This document shows positions 49,295 to 59,166 of a stretch of DNA of 64,000 bases, piece after piece. Below the pieces are notes generated by a model. The model was not told the origin of the DNA. It made no database searches and saw nothing but the letters and a program-made list of their open reading frames with translations. Position 1 is the stretch's first letter. Each line of letters begins with the position of its first letter. The DNA comes from Lachancea dasiensis. Taxonomy: Eukaryota; Ascomycota; Saccharomycetes; Saccharomycetales; Saccharomycetaceae. Position numbers and translations under genes: made by a program. The DNA lies in NCBI GenBank assembly GCA_900074725.1, contig LT598461.1, forward strand, positions 1,656,674 to 1,720,673, given 5' to 3'.

Positions 49295-51712
49295 ATGAGA
49301 ATCAAAAGTGTAAGACGTTTTGGTCTTTTATCTTTAGTCGAGGTTGCGGTAACATTTATCATCATATTGCCTTTATTGAAAACACTCTCCTCCAAGAATG
49401 AAAATGACTTCCTCAAAAGCTCAGGAACGGGCAACGGAATTAATATAATCAAGGTTGCGAATAGGTTGCAATTGAAAGATTTCTTTCTTGCTCGATTTTT
49501 TCCAGAGTCAGACTCATTCAAAGAGGGGCCATTGAATGATGACTTTACGATACAACACGTCACGGGAAGATGTGAGACAGTGTCTTGTGTTGGATGTCAG
49601 TCTGGACTCTTCAACAAATATCCTTTCGATCCAAGGTTCAGTATTGCAACTTGTCTTCATTACCTGCAAAAGAAGCCAGAAGGTGAAATTCCTTTCAACT
49701 GGTACGATTGGAAAGATTTGGGACATATTATAGACCCTTTAATGGTCCATGACTCCCCGAAGGGAGTGTTCCATTGTGAAGACCTTTATATCGAGGAAAC
49801 CAACTATGAAGATTCTCAAAGACAAGCGACTTCTTTCGGCGGAACAGTCAATGTGCCAAAGATTGAATTAGCAGGGTCCCGCATCGCGAACTATTGCATA
49901 AACATGCAACGGTCGCCTCTAGGCTTTGAAGTTAAGCGAATATATCCCAAATGTCAGGCCAAGGCGCTGGCGCTACAGTCTGCAGTGTTTCTGTTTAGCG
50001 GAGGAGTAAAACCGAGCCAATTATTATTCATGCTTACCCCCGGCAGAACGGTGATATCGCAGGCTAACTCTGTGGGTGGTTATGATTCACTTTGGGGTAG
50101 TCCTTTGGCCAATATGTTTGTTGCTGAACATTCCTCGAATGCACCCGATATTGTTTTCGATCCTAAGATTGAGCTTAGAGAGCTACTCTCCAGGGACTTC
50201 TCCAACAAAAGCGTATCCGGATACGAGTACACATCAGAGTTCCCCATAGAGCACTTCGACTTCGACGCCAATTTTGAGATTGAGAAGATCGTAGCAAACC
50301 CTAACTCAACGGAAAACGAAAAACGGTACCTGGATAGTTTGGTATATTCAAAAGGCGTGAATAGTGGCCAGAGTAAACCATATAAGTATTTCCATGAGAC
50401 TGTGGATCTCTTGGCAGCGGACGATGATTTCCAAGGGCACATGGACGTGCGATTCTTCTCAGGCCCTATTCAATGCAAGTGGAAGAGGCTAAGGATACTC
50501 AATGCTCTTATAAGAGGTTGGCTTCGGTTCACGCAAACACAAAACATCCGATCGTGGCCTGCACACGATTCCCTCGAGGCATATCTGTTCACTGGCTCAC
50601 AATTTCCTTGGAGCTCAACACAGGTCGTACAAATGTCAGTTCACGACTTACACTTATTGGCGAGAAACTTCAACCAAACTATGGTCATACAATCTCCACT
50701 AGAGGGAAATGGAAGGTTTTTTTTAGATGTTCAACCTTTCATTTCGTCGAGAGACCATGTTGATGACCACAATAATGTCGATGCTCGCTTCATAGATGTG
50801 GACAGCGGCTTGTACATTGACATTTTAGGCGTAGGGTTTTCCACCAACCGCGTGAATTCTAGAAGACTTAAAAACGATTTTGGTGGTCAACAAATAGAGG
50901 CTGAAGATATTGCAGCATTCAACAAACAAATGGGACTTTTGTCTGACAGGGGCGGCCGCTGCTTACTAATTTCAGATGTGCTTCCACTTCGCCTCTCTAG
51001 ATATCATGGTTTACCTTGCTGGATCCCTCATCGCGCCATTACGATCGTGAAGGATGAAAGCCATTTGCCCTCCGATCTCTATGGTCCTAAGCAAATACGT
51101 CAAAAGCACCTTCTGCTACCATCTTTGGGAGCTTGGGTTGAGATGTCCAAGCTGAGGGCGCTATTGGGCCCAAGAAAAGTTCTGAAAGCCCATGCAATGA
51201 CTTTAAAGGAATTGCATTCTGTGCTTCTCCCATTCTCTAACGAGCAATCAGGGGAGCATGAAGAGCTTTTGTATTGGGTCAGGATACAACAACAATTTAA
51301 CTTTAGGCTAAAAGAACTGGCCATTGAAAGCGCTGATTTGGATGTTTCCAGGAAAGTACAAACATTAGAGGCTCTAAACGAACACGAAATTAATACTTTG
51401 TCAGCCCTCCAGGATCCATTTATGGCCGAGAAAAGAGGGCGCGAATGGGATGCAATGGTACTTAAAGTTGACCAGTCGGTTGGTTCAAAAGGATTTGCAA
51501 ACAATATTATGAGGGAAACTTTATTCCAAGTTACGCAAAGTTTCATATCACATATGAAGGCCCATAGTGAGCGACAATTGGGGTCGAGAGAGCCTGAAGA
51601 GAATGATATTTCCGACGTGATAGATACCACCCGCCTGTATTTTTTGAGAGAAGATAATAACGAAAACCCACCAGACATACCAGCTGTATTCAGTTCAGAT
51701 TTTTTAAGCTAA
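49295..51712 (+). CDS. Mnn4-like LicD-family protein, catalytic acids lost (copy C)
   Basis: An 805-residue third member of the Mnn4 family, from the ATG at 49295 (upstream frame opens only at TTG). It has an N-terminal anchor at about 10-30, a WYDW block and the conserved GNGRFFLD and DARFIDVDSGLYIDI stretches. However, the HG(S/T)LYG loop reads HDSLEA (424-429), and the PWDxDxDMQMP acid cluster reads PWSSTQVVQMS (438-448), so Ser440, Thr442 and Val444 replace the three Asp. The frame is intact over 805 codons. It looks like a conserved pseudoenzyme or a protein with a different role in the Golgi. It lies between SLI1 and FRE8, where S. cerevisiae has no such gene. It converges with FRE8. 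Confidence 0.88.
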   Translation: MRIKSVRRFGLLSLVEVAVTFIIILPLLKTLSSKNENDFLKSSGTGNGINIIKVANRLQLKDFFLARFFPESDSFKEGPLNDDFTIQHVTGRCETVSCVGCQSGLFNKYPFDPRFSIATCLHYLQKKPEGEIPFNWYDWKDLGHIIDPLMVHDSPKGVFHCEDLYIEETNYEDSQRQATSFGGTVNVPKIELAGSRIANYCINMQRSPLGFEVKRIYPKCQAKALALQSAVFLFSGGVKPSQLLFMLTPGRTVISQANSVGGYDSLWGSPLANMFVAEHSSNAPDIVFDPKIELRELLSRDFSNKSVSGYEYTSEFPIEHFDFDANFEIEKIVANPNSTENEKRYLDSLVYSKGVNSGQSKPYKYFHETVDLLAADDDFQGHMDVRFFSGPIQCKWKRLRILNALIRGWLRFTQTQNIRSWPAHDSLEAYLFTGSQFPWSSTQVVQMSVHDLHLLARNFNQTMVIQSPLEGNGRFFLDVQPFISSRDHVDDHNNVDARFIDVDSGLYIDILGVGFSTNRVNSRRLKNDFGGQQIEAEDIAAFNKQMGLLSDRGGRCLLISDVLPLRLSRYHGLPCWIPHRAITIVKDESHLPSDLYGPKQIRQKHLLLPSLGAWVEMSKLRALLGPRKVLKAHAMTLKELHSVLLPFSNEQSGEHEELLYWVRIQQQFNFRLKELAIESADLDVSRKVQTLEALNEHEINTLSALQDPFMAEKRGREWDAMVLKVDQSVGSKGFANNIMRETLFQVTQSFISHMKAHSERQLGSREPEENDISDVIDTTRLYFLREDNNENPPDIPAVFSSDFLS

Positions 51713-51788
51713 AGACGTTAGAATGAGTAGAAATACGAAATATAAGGACGCACGGCAGTAGATCTGGATTAAGCTCCTGATAAATTTA

Positions 51789-53783
51789 TTACACAGTGAA
51801 GCTCTCCTCGTGAAAATGTAGTCCACCATCGTAAGCCCATCTCTTTGTGTTTTCAACAAGCTGTAAGGGCCCAGCAGCTAAGACCCAAACCCGGGACAGA
51901 TCATCCACATGCGCTTTTGGCGCATAACAATCATTAGACTCTGAGGGCCCTATGCATTCTTTTTCCAGACACCAGTGATAGTCATTGCTTGTAAGATTTG
52001 GACGACCAAAAAACACCTGAACACCAGCGGGTATCTTCAAACTTTTGGGTGAGTCGTCATTATAAGCTCCTTCTTCGGTTTCCCGCTCAGACGGAGCCAG
52101 CAGAATAGACGGTTTACGGAAAGAATTCTCGGTGTCAAAAAAATTCGAAGCGTTCTGCAGGGATTCGAAATTCTTGGCCCTGGAATTTCTGGAGCTGAAC
52201 ATCTGTGTGAAGTCAATTTCATCCTCTCGATTACTTCTTCCCTGACTTTGCAACGTTGGAGTAGACGAATTATTCGGGGACTTGAAAGTGCCATAATCAG
52301 AAGAGGGACGGGCAGCAGGCGTAGTAGTAAGATCCAGACGAGTTTCATCCTCGTCAAAATCTATGTAATCTATCTGCAAATCCTGTTCGTCAGTCTCCGA
52401 GCCGGTGATGTATATCTCGAGACCCTCAAAATTATTTTTGAAATGATTCAGCAGCCTCAAATCCCGATAATCTCTAGTGACCCATTTGAGCTTGACTGTC
52501 ACCCCGTTGAAGTTCAGAATTCTCAGAAGTGGTAAACCGAAAGAAATTGCGCTTCCTCCAGCAACTATCAGGGCCCTACGTGCGTCGATGTTATAGTTTA
52601 GAGGCGAAGCTACAAGCGCCGGACTCTTGTTTTGAAATAGCAGTACATCTTTGGAGAAAAGAGACTTCTCAGTTTTGGACATAAAGTCGAGTTTAGGCTC
52701 GAAAGCTCCCGCTACAAAGTATTCACTGTTGTTGCGGATATTAAAGCGACCGCGACGAACTATGAGCTTGACACTTTCATCATAAGGAAGACTGGCAATT
52801 GTGTACGGATGTTGAAGAGGGACAACTTGTTGAAAAATTCGTTGTAAAATGGAATGCTTGTAAGATGGGGCGAGACGAACATGAGATGAGGGCATTAATG
52901 GCTTATTTCTTAGCCCTGACATTGGAAAGTCAACTAAGAGAAGGGTTGGCGATATGTCCTTCACGGTGACACGCACGTCTGAGCTGTTGTATATTCTATA
53001 CCCGACCTGTGCTATGAGCAGAAAACAATTCATAGCTGTATAGTACCGAACCGGCGGCCTTGCATGATAGTGAATCAATATGACGCTTAACCAGGTGGCC
53101 ACGTAATGAACGTAGTAAAACAATCTAAAGTTGTATCTGCGAACTTGCGACACTGACGTGACGGCAATGAAACCAAATAAAAATAATGCCAAAACCCCCC
53201 ACAGATTGGCCAGCTTCTGGATCTTAACAATGAAGCTGCGGTTGATAATGAAGAACCAGGAATAGAACACAGCATGCAAGGCGGAAAGCAAGACGACGAT
53301 TCTTGATATCCACTTGTGGATGGGTAGCAGCGATAGATATAATGTGTGCGGCAGAGGGGAAGGTCGCAGTGTTAGAAATAGTAGGGGCGGCATCAAGGCC
53401 ACTGCGATTCTACCTAATCGCTTGGTTATTTGTATGAGGTCACCCCCCGAGCTTATCAGTGAACATAGAGTCACCACTGTGATCCAGAAGGAACACACTT
53501 TGAAGCCCTGGTTGTGATAAAAACGAGATCCGTGCAACCAACGGGCCTTCCGTAGAATATCATGTCTCAGATGGTGTTTCAGCTTGAAAACCCAGCGCTT
53601 TAGCGAAAGGTAGTTCCAAAGGGGCAGTAGCACACACAGTGTGACTACCGCTATCCAGATCGCCGAATCCGCGGATCGTTGGATCATAGCACGCCGCACC
53701 GCACGATCGGACGTTTTTGAAAAACTCGGCAAAATGCGCTCCCAGGTCAGAGCCTTGTAGTAGTCTGCAACCCGGCAAATCAT
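51789..53783 (-). CDS. FRE8: Ferric reductase-like transmembrane NAD(P)H oxidoreductase, Fre8 type
   Basis: A 664-residue FRE/NOX-family protein with about seven membrane helices. The bis-haem ligands fit two H-x13-H pairs: His156/His170 and His226/His240. The FAD-binding block is HPYTIAS and the NAD(P)H-binding glycines are in GGSAISFGLPLLR. The usual CGP near the C-terminus reads AAGP here. An acidic, Ser/Asn-rich insertion lies between about 460 and 585. The family reduces metals or oxygen; the substrate is unknown. Fre8 (686 residues) is chosen over the related Aim14/Yno1 because RPS0 is next door, as YLR047C-YLR048W. The start is the first ATG; Met33 is an alternative. Confidence 0.82.
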   Translation of the reverse strand: MICRVADYYKALTWERILPSFSKTSDRAVRRAMIQRSADSAIWIAVVTLCVLLPLWNYLSLKRWVFKLKHHLRHDILRKARWLHGSRFYHNQGFKVCSFWITVVTLCSLISSGGDLIQITKRLGRIAVALMPPLLFLTLRPSPLPHTLYLSLLPIHKWISRIVVLLSALHAVFYSWFFIINRSFIVKIQKLANLWGVLALFLFGFIAVTSVSQVRRYNFRLFYYVHYVATWLSVILIHYHARPPVRYYTAMNCFLLIAQVGYRIYNSSDVRVTVKDISPTLLLVDFPMSGLRNKPLMPSSHVRLAPSYKHSILQRIFQQVVPLQHPYTIASLPYDESVKLIVRRGRFNIRNNSEYFVAGAFEPKLDFMSKTEKSLFSKDVLLFQNKSPALVASPLNYNIDARRALIVAGGSAISFGLPLLRILNFNGVTVKLKWVTRDYRDLRLLNHFKNNFEGLEIYITGSETDEQDLQIDYIDFDEDETRLDLTTTPAARPSSDYGTFKSPNNSSTPTLQSQGRSNREDEIDFTQMFSSRNSRAKNFESLQNASNFFDTENSFRKPSILLAPSERETEEGAYNDDSPKSLKIPAGVQVFFGRPNLTSNDYHWCLEKECIGPSESNDCYAPKAHVDDLSRVWVLAAGPLQLVENTKRWAYDGGLHFHEESFTV

Positions 53784-55102
53784 TACCTGAGTGTGTCACA
53801 GCTTTGCCAATCGATGCACTGATAGGCTCCACGCCTTGCGAAAATAATGTAGATTGTGTAGTTCAAAGCCAGGTCCTCCAAATAAATGACCAATGGTTTA
53901 TTCAACGCTGCCAAGCATACCACGGAAACTCCGGACCATAATTGAAGCGGCGACTCTGCTTATATACAATCGGCAATCAAAAGTTTATATGTGCATGTAC
54001 AAATCTGGGTGCCATTTCACTACGACAAAAAAGTACAGAGTGATATTGTGCCCACATGACCAACGAAGCTCCAACGACGCTGTTCAAGGTCAAGTTACCG
54101 AGCATTTTCTAAACAAGGAGCACCAGTAAAGAGGGCTAGGGCCACCCAAGTCCACACGAGGCGCGGTGAGGTCTACCAAAATATGTCTAGATATTCCAAG
54201 AGGGTCTCTGCCACGCAAGACAACACGGCCCTGCCGCCATTCTTTCTGTCTCTTGTCGACACCACTTGAATTTCAAGAGTGCTTGGTGCCCAGTGCGCTT
54301 GTCATGCGTACACACTTACGACGCCTGTCATTGTCTGCCGCGTGCCCAGTGGCCACCGAGCTTGCTCTACGTGGGCTGTTTATCCATCCTTCGACCCCGG
54401 ACACGTGCCATTCTACTTCCCAAAACCATATGTGACTGCTTTCATAAACCCACACACCCTCAAAAATTGTGTGACACTGCAAAAAATTCAGGATCTGCTG
54501 GAAAACACTGCAGCCCACGCAATCTCTCTTCCTCGTGATAACAGACAGACGGGCACGTGATATTAGCGGGAGTCCACTCGGCGCACCCTGCTGGCCCAAA
54601 AGGCTCGCGCAGGCGCCGCTTTCGTTCCCCTGGCAGCCGGAGTACTTGCATCCACAGAAAACGCCGCGGAAAATGTCTTGTCTGTGGAGAAGTTGCGACC
54701 TCGCGTGGCCTGCGTTTGTGCGTCGGTCGCCGCTGAGTCCATTCCATTGCGTGGTGGCAAGTGAATTTTTCACAGGCGGCAGTGGGCAGACATCGCACAG
54801 AGCTAGGCGGAGTGCTGGAAGGGAACTGGGCTGGCACTGAGGGCGTTCTGTTTGGAGGCTCCGCCTGGCCAGTGCAGGCCCGAGCCTAGCAATCGAGGAC
54901 CTTGAGCGTTCTCGGCCTGGAAGGTGTGAATGGCCCGGCCCAGCTCGTCCGCCTAAGCTGAAAAATTATCCAACATCGTCACTAGGGCAAAAATTTTGGA
55001 GGATTAACAAATTTGACTAACCTAATTAGAATAGCGTATCTCTGTTAAATCGAATTCACCGTTATTAAGGAATCCCGACAGATAGCAAGAGCAAGATAAA
55101 CC
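53784..55102. other. Divergent region FRE8-RPS0
   Basis: 1.3 kb with a GC-rich middle (about 54500-54950). Overlapping open frames on both strands here start at TTG or GTG or lack any recognisable similarity. It holds a candidate Rap1 site, an E-box CACGTGAT (54554-54561) and the RPS0 leader. RTA1, the S. cerevisiae gene between SLI1 and RPS0A, is absent. Confidence 0.55.
54446..54458 (+). promoter_or_regulatory. Candidate Rap1 site upstream of RPS0
   Basis: AAACCCACACACC matches 12 of 13 positions of the Rap1 consensus ACACCCRYACAYM. It is about 650 bases from the RPS0 ATG, further than usual, so assignment is tentative. Confidence 0.35.
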
Positions 55103-56166
55103 ATGTCTTTACCAGCTACTTTTGACTTGACCCCTGAAGACGCCCAATTGTTGTTGGCTGCCAACGTTCACCTTGGTTCCAAGAACGTTCAAGTATGTTA
55201 AATCGCCGAATTGAAGGTGGTGGGATGACGAACGAGGACAGATCAGCCAATGAATGTTAAGAGAGCCCACGTAGGCTGGTGGAGGGCTCTGGAGGGAGAG
55301 TACTTACGGCAGGTCCGTTGGAGGGCCACACACAATATTGACACACCAATGGAGACTCGAGCCCACTGCGATGGTGCGGAACTCCGTTTAGACTGCCATC
55401 GCATATCCACCAACGCTCCCTGGCGCTCGTGGCGCTCGTATCGTTGTCCCTCTCGAAAACTTATTGCACCTTTTCTTATACTAACCTTTTACAACAGGTT
55501 CACCAAGAACCATACGTCTTCAAGACCAGACCAGACGGTGTTAACGTTGTTAACGTTGGTAAGACCTGGGAAAAGATTGTCTTGGCCGCCAGAATCATCG
55601 CTGCCATCCCAAACCCTGAAGATGTCGTCGCCATCTCTTCCAGAACCTACGGTCAAAGAGCTGTTCTAAAGTTCTCCGCTCACACCGGTGCTACTGCCAT
55701 TGCTGGTAGATTCACTCCAGGTTCTTTCACCAACTACATCACCCGTTCTTTCAAGGAACCAAGATTGGTGATTGTTACCGACCCAAGATCCGATGCTCAA
55801 GCCATCAAGGAATCTTCTTACGTCAACATCCCAGTCATTGCTTTGACCGACTTGGACTCTCCTTCCGAATATGTTGACGTCGCTATCCCATGCAACAACA
55901 AGGGTAAGCACTCTATTGGTTTGATCTGGTACTTGTTGGCCAGAGAAGTCTTGAGACTAAGAGGCTCCTTGGTTGACAGAACTCAACCATGGTCCATCAT
56001 GCCAGACTTGTACTTCTACAGAGACCCAGAGGAGGTTGACCAACAGGTGGCTGAGGAAACCGCCACTGCTGTCGACGAGGAGGCCAAGGAAGACGTTGCT
56101 GCTGAAGAGCAAACCGAAGCCGCCGACTGGGCCGAAGGTAACACCGAAGAAGTTGCCTCTTGGTAA
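55103..56166 (+). CDS. RPS0: 40S ribosomal protein uS2 (Rps0), spliced
   Basis: Two exons, 55103-55192 (30 codons) and 55498-56166, encode 252 residues, the same length as yeast Rps0. Exon 1 starts [20 protein letters not shown]; exon 2 resumes at VHQEPYVF and contains [28 protein letters not shown] and the [17 protein letters not shown] block. The C-terminal tail is acidic with tryptophans. uS2 is needed for late 20S to 18S rRNA maturation on the 40S subunit. Codon use is strongly biased to the preferred yeast set, as for highly expressed genes. One gene stands for RPS0A and RPS0B; RSM27 follows as in YGR214W-YGR215W. Confidence 0.97.
55193..55497 (+). other. RPS0 intron
   Basis: A 305-base phase-0 intron. 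The donor is GTATGT (55193-55198), the branch site TACTAAC (55479-55485) and the acceptor ACAG ends at 55497, only about 12 bases after the branch site. A hairpin with 8-bp perfect arms TGCGATGG and CCATCGCA (55367-55374, 55396-55403) lies inside. No box C/D or H/ACA snoRNA is convincing. Confidence 0.95.
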
Positions 56167-56730
56167 ACGCTTTCTTCCACAACCGGGGATATGGGATTTT
56201 CCACGCAAATAACAATCAACACCAATAAAGAAAAATTTACACCATCTAGTAAAGTTTACACAGGGCTTTCTGTCTACGACTACTGCAAATCTGCCTTTGT
56301 TCATTAGTACTTTAATCTTTTGTCAAGTTATAATATATATATAACAACATTGATGAATCTTGTTTAAACCGTAAGTAACAATTTCAGAACACTGCCACAT
56401 CCGTTTTGAAGGTCAGGCGTGTCTGAAAGCTGAAGCGGCATCCAGAAAACAACTGTCATCTTGGTGGCTGTGGCATTTTCATTGCAAGCACTTCTCAGAG
56501 CATAAACATCAATTACTCCTAAATGCTCAGCATCGAAAATAGTCACTATTCAGATCGGGATTAAGCTTCCAAGGAAGTGCTCGTAGCATCATCGTCCTCA
56601 TTGCATGCTTGAGTTACATCTGTGTTCTTCTGTGAAAAACGTGATTTCTCATTAGATGAATGTTAAGACAAATAATTATCGAAGATGATTAAGTTTTGCG
56701 AGGTGAATTGAAGAGAACAGGTTAACAAGC
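56167..56730. other. Intergenic RPS0-RSM27
   Basis: 564 bases with the RPS0 3' region, an AT-dinucleotide run near 56330 and the RSM27 promoter. No gene is supported. Confidence 0.5.
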
Positions 56731-57057
56731 ATGTCAGTGCCCAAGCATAGACTTCAAGAAGTAGCTGCTCTATCGGCAAAAATATTCAAACAAAATTTCA
56801 ATCCTACAGCTGCAAGGAATGGTGGTAAGATACTTGCTCAGAGATTAAGAGGTCCCTCACTCGCGAACTACTATGGAAATCCGGATTTTGTCAAGTTCAA
56901 ACATTTGAAGACTTTGTATCCTGGATTCACATTTGCTGATCAAGAAGAGGACTACAGGCTGCTCATGAATGAAGCTAAGAAGCGGAGAGGCAAAGGTGCC
57001 CCGGCCAAGAAGAAAGAGGCTAGCAAGGACAAGAGCAAGACGAAGAAGAGAAAGTAG
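56731..57057 (+). CDS. RSM27: Mitochondrial small-subunit ribosomal protein mS33 (Rsm27)
   Basis: A 108-residue mitoribosome small-subunit protein. The family block [19 protein letters not shown] and the later [20 protein letters not shown] are clear, followed by a Lys-rich C-terminus ([13 protein letters not shown]). S. cerevisiae Rsm27 has 110 residues with the same layout. The ATG at 56731 gives MSVPKHRL, matching the family start. It converges with GPI1. Order matches YGR215W. Confidence 0.96.
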   Translation: MSVPKHRLQEVAALSAKIFKQNFNPTAARNGGKILAQRLRGPSLANYYGNPDFVKFKHLKTLYPGFTFADQEEDYRLLMNEAKKRRGKGAPAKKKEASKDKSKTKKRK

Positions 57058-57192
57058 ACCGATGCATGCTGCCAGATATACACACAAACGACTCATTTTA
57101 GCATTTTACAACTCTTTTCCCGAATATTGTTTTACTTTCCAAACCTGTACATAATTATTACACTAAAATAGATCTTTCACGTACATCATTTC

Positions 57193-59010
57193 TCACCATA
57201 GTACATTATTCAGTGCAGTCCAGACGTCCTCTGTGGCAACAGGAACATCTGGGAGGGCGGAATATAATATTTGGTACATTCTGTTGCGTTGAATGGTAAT
57301 GGGCCGGCCAATTAAAATTTGTCGGAGCGTAGACAAGGAAAAATAACTCTCCACCATCATGGTCAGCAGCGCACCATATGGCCGAAAAGCCCGCTTGACT
57401 GTCAAAGGATTATTGATCAATCTAAAGTGGTCGGTCCCTTTAATTGGGTGAATCGAAATTCCACCAGGAATGCGTTGTGGGTCTTTCAGTCTCAACAACA
57501 ATACAAAAAGAGGGAAATGATTCAACAACGCCATCACCGACTCCAACAGAAGCTCTGGTAATAAGACCACCATTCTCAAAACCGTGAAGAATGCATAGAA
57601 TATCATTAATGTTGGCAACAAGAACACTAGTATCGTGAAAAAAAGGGTTCCCATCAATATTTGATCTAGTTCAAACAAATGGCTGTCAATTCTGTTCCTC
57701 AGCACATTCCGTTTCTTCCCGTAGAACAAATACAGCAAGGATTTCATGACACTTAACTGCCAGTTATACATTCGGGCGCTGATGTAATAGAAGAGGGAAA
57801 TGTGGATAGTCAAGACTGATAAAAGATCAACAATCAAGGACGATGCAAAAGTAACTCCAAAGCAGCACGAAGCAGTTGACAAAATACTGATTATAAGCTC
57901 AATACAGCTTACACTTGTAATTCTCTGAATATAAATGGAATATGAGAATTCAATTATCCACAGAAAAAGATCACTCAAAAATTGTGCCAACTCACCATTC
58001 AACTTTATCCCCAAAGGGTTTTGACTCAATGTCATTGTGAAACAGTGGACTTTCTTGAAGAGATATTTGGTGAAATATGAGTGAAGGGACCGTGCAATGG
58101 CGCTTCGATTTTCTGCCAATAATGCACCCAAGGAATACCCAAAGGATATGTCGTTAACTATAAGCCACACAGTATTGTAAAATCGGATGTAGTCCGGATA
58201 GTTGTCACAGGGGTAAGAGTCTCGCAAATTGCCCGGATTTTTATTAGGTGCAAGAACTCCGTTCTCAGAACAAGGATATGCTTTATTGAATTCCGAACTT
58301 GCATTTATCCGAAAATATTGCACAGGAAAGTAGCACAGTTGTTGACATCGTAGATCAATCTGTTGAGCGGTAGCTGATATGTTCACCAGAGACAGTCGCC
58401 CTTTCGAGAGTAGGCAACTGATCATGCTGGCAACAAAATGCACGAAAATCACCAAATATGATAGACAGTACCGAACAAGAATGCTAATTTTGTATTTCCT
58501 TGTACTTTGATAAAGTGAAAGCCGTGGCATGCGGTTCTGGCCTGGGTCGCTTCTAGTTTCAAGGTACGCGTCTAATTGCCCGACGTGCTTGCGATACATA
58601 TTCATGAGATTAATGGTTCTCCGTAGCCGAAAATTTGGCATTGAAGCTTCCTGAATCCCTAAACCTCCCAATTTTCTATCCGCCGGCGACCGCATGAGGC
58701 GATCTTTCTCAGGTAATACTAATGAAATTGGCTCCAAGCTGTAAAACTGCATTAAATCTAGCCGTGGAGGCATAAATTGCACAAGAATCATTTTAATATG
58801 ACCTCTGTGAGACCTAAATCCCACACCTCGATCCCATGTCCCGATACTGGTTAATTTTTGACCTTTGGCGTCACAGTTAAGTGCTCTATTTTCCTCGTTT
58901 GTTAAAAGCGCCAAAGCTAACCATTCTGTGCCTGACTCTCTGATTGCTATAACTTGCCTGATTCCATTTCTTTCAGTACTCAAGTGATCGGGCCAAAACA
59001 CGTACTCCAT
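57193..59010 (-). CDS. GPI1: GPI N-acetylglucosaminyltransferase subunit Gpi1
   Basis: A 605-residue multi-spanning ER membrane protein (PIG-Q family) of the complex that transfers GlcNAc to phosphatidylinositol, the first step of GPI anchor synthesis. The N-terminal third is soluble; the rest has several hydrophobic segments (for example ILVRYCLSYLVIFVHF and LFFTILVFLLPTLMIFY). A C-terminal block with FPLFVLLLRLKDPQRIPGG is family-typical. S. cerevisiae Gpi1 is 609 residues. The first ATG is used. It diverges from CCH1 across only 156 bases. Order matches YGR216C. Confidence 0.95.
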   Translation of the reverse strand: MEYVFWPDHLSTERNGIRQVIAIRESGTEWLALALLTNEENRALNCDAKGQKLTSIGTWDRGVGFRSHRGHIKMILVQFMPPRLDLMQFYSLEPISLVLPEKDRLMRSPADRKLGGLGIQEASMPNFRLRRTINLMNMYRKHVGQLDAYLETRSDPGQNRMPRLSLYQSTRKYKISILVRYCLSYLVIFVHFVASMISCLLSKGRLSLVNISATAQQIDLRCQQLCYFPVQYFRINASSEFNKAYPCSENGVLAPNKNPGNLRDSYPCDNYPDYIRFYNTVWLIVNDISFGYSLGALLAENRSAIARSLHSYFTKYLFKKVHCFTMTLSQNPLGIKLNGELAQFLSDLFLWIIEFSYSIYIQRITSVSCIELIISILSTASCCFGVTFASSLIVDLLSVLTIHISLFYYISARMYNWQLSVMKSLLYLFYGKKRNVLRNRIDSHLFELDQILMGTLFFTILVFLLPTLMIFYAFFTVLRMVVLLPELLLESVMALLNHFPLFVLLLRLKDPQRIPGGISIHPIKGTDHFRLINNPLTVKRAFRPYGALLTMMVESYFSLSTLRQILIGRPITIQRNRMYQILYSALPDVPVATEDVWTALNNVLW

Positions 59011-59166
59011 TCAATGAACAACTCTGCAATGTTATATTGAGGTATATGATATAAATAAATCTTCAAGGAATTTGTACAAATAATTATTAGATCGCATTAT
59101 GCATATAGTAGAGGCATACTTTAAAAAGGAACTCTGACCACTCCCATTGATGCCGAGCGGGGCGAG

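Noticed and set aside
54423-54440. TGTGACTG resembling the HomolD box of fission-yeast ribosomal genes
   Set aside because: It is about 670 bases from the RPS0 ATG and the box is not established in budding yeast of this family.
54166-54840. Overlapping frames between FRE8 and RPS0
   Set aside because: They start at TTG or GTG or overlap on both strands without similarity; none resembles the missing RTA1.
55193-55497. Intronic snoRNA in RPS0
   Set aside because: GATGA-like C box is seen but no matching D box or H/ACA layout; RPS0 introns are not known snoRNA hosts.
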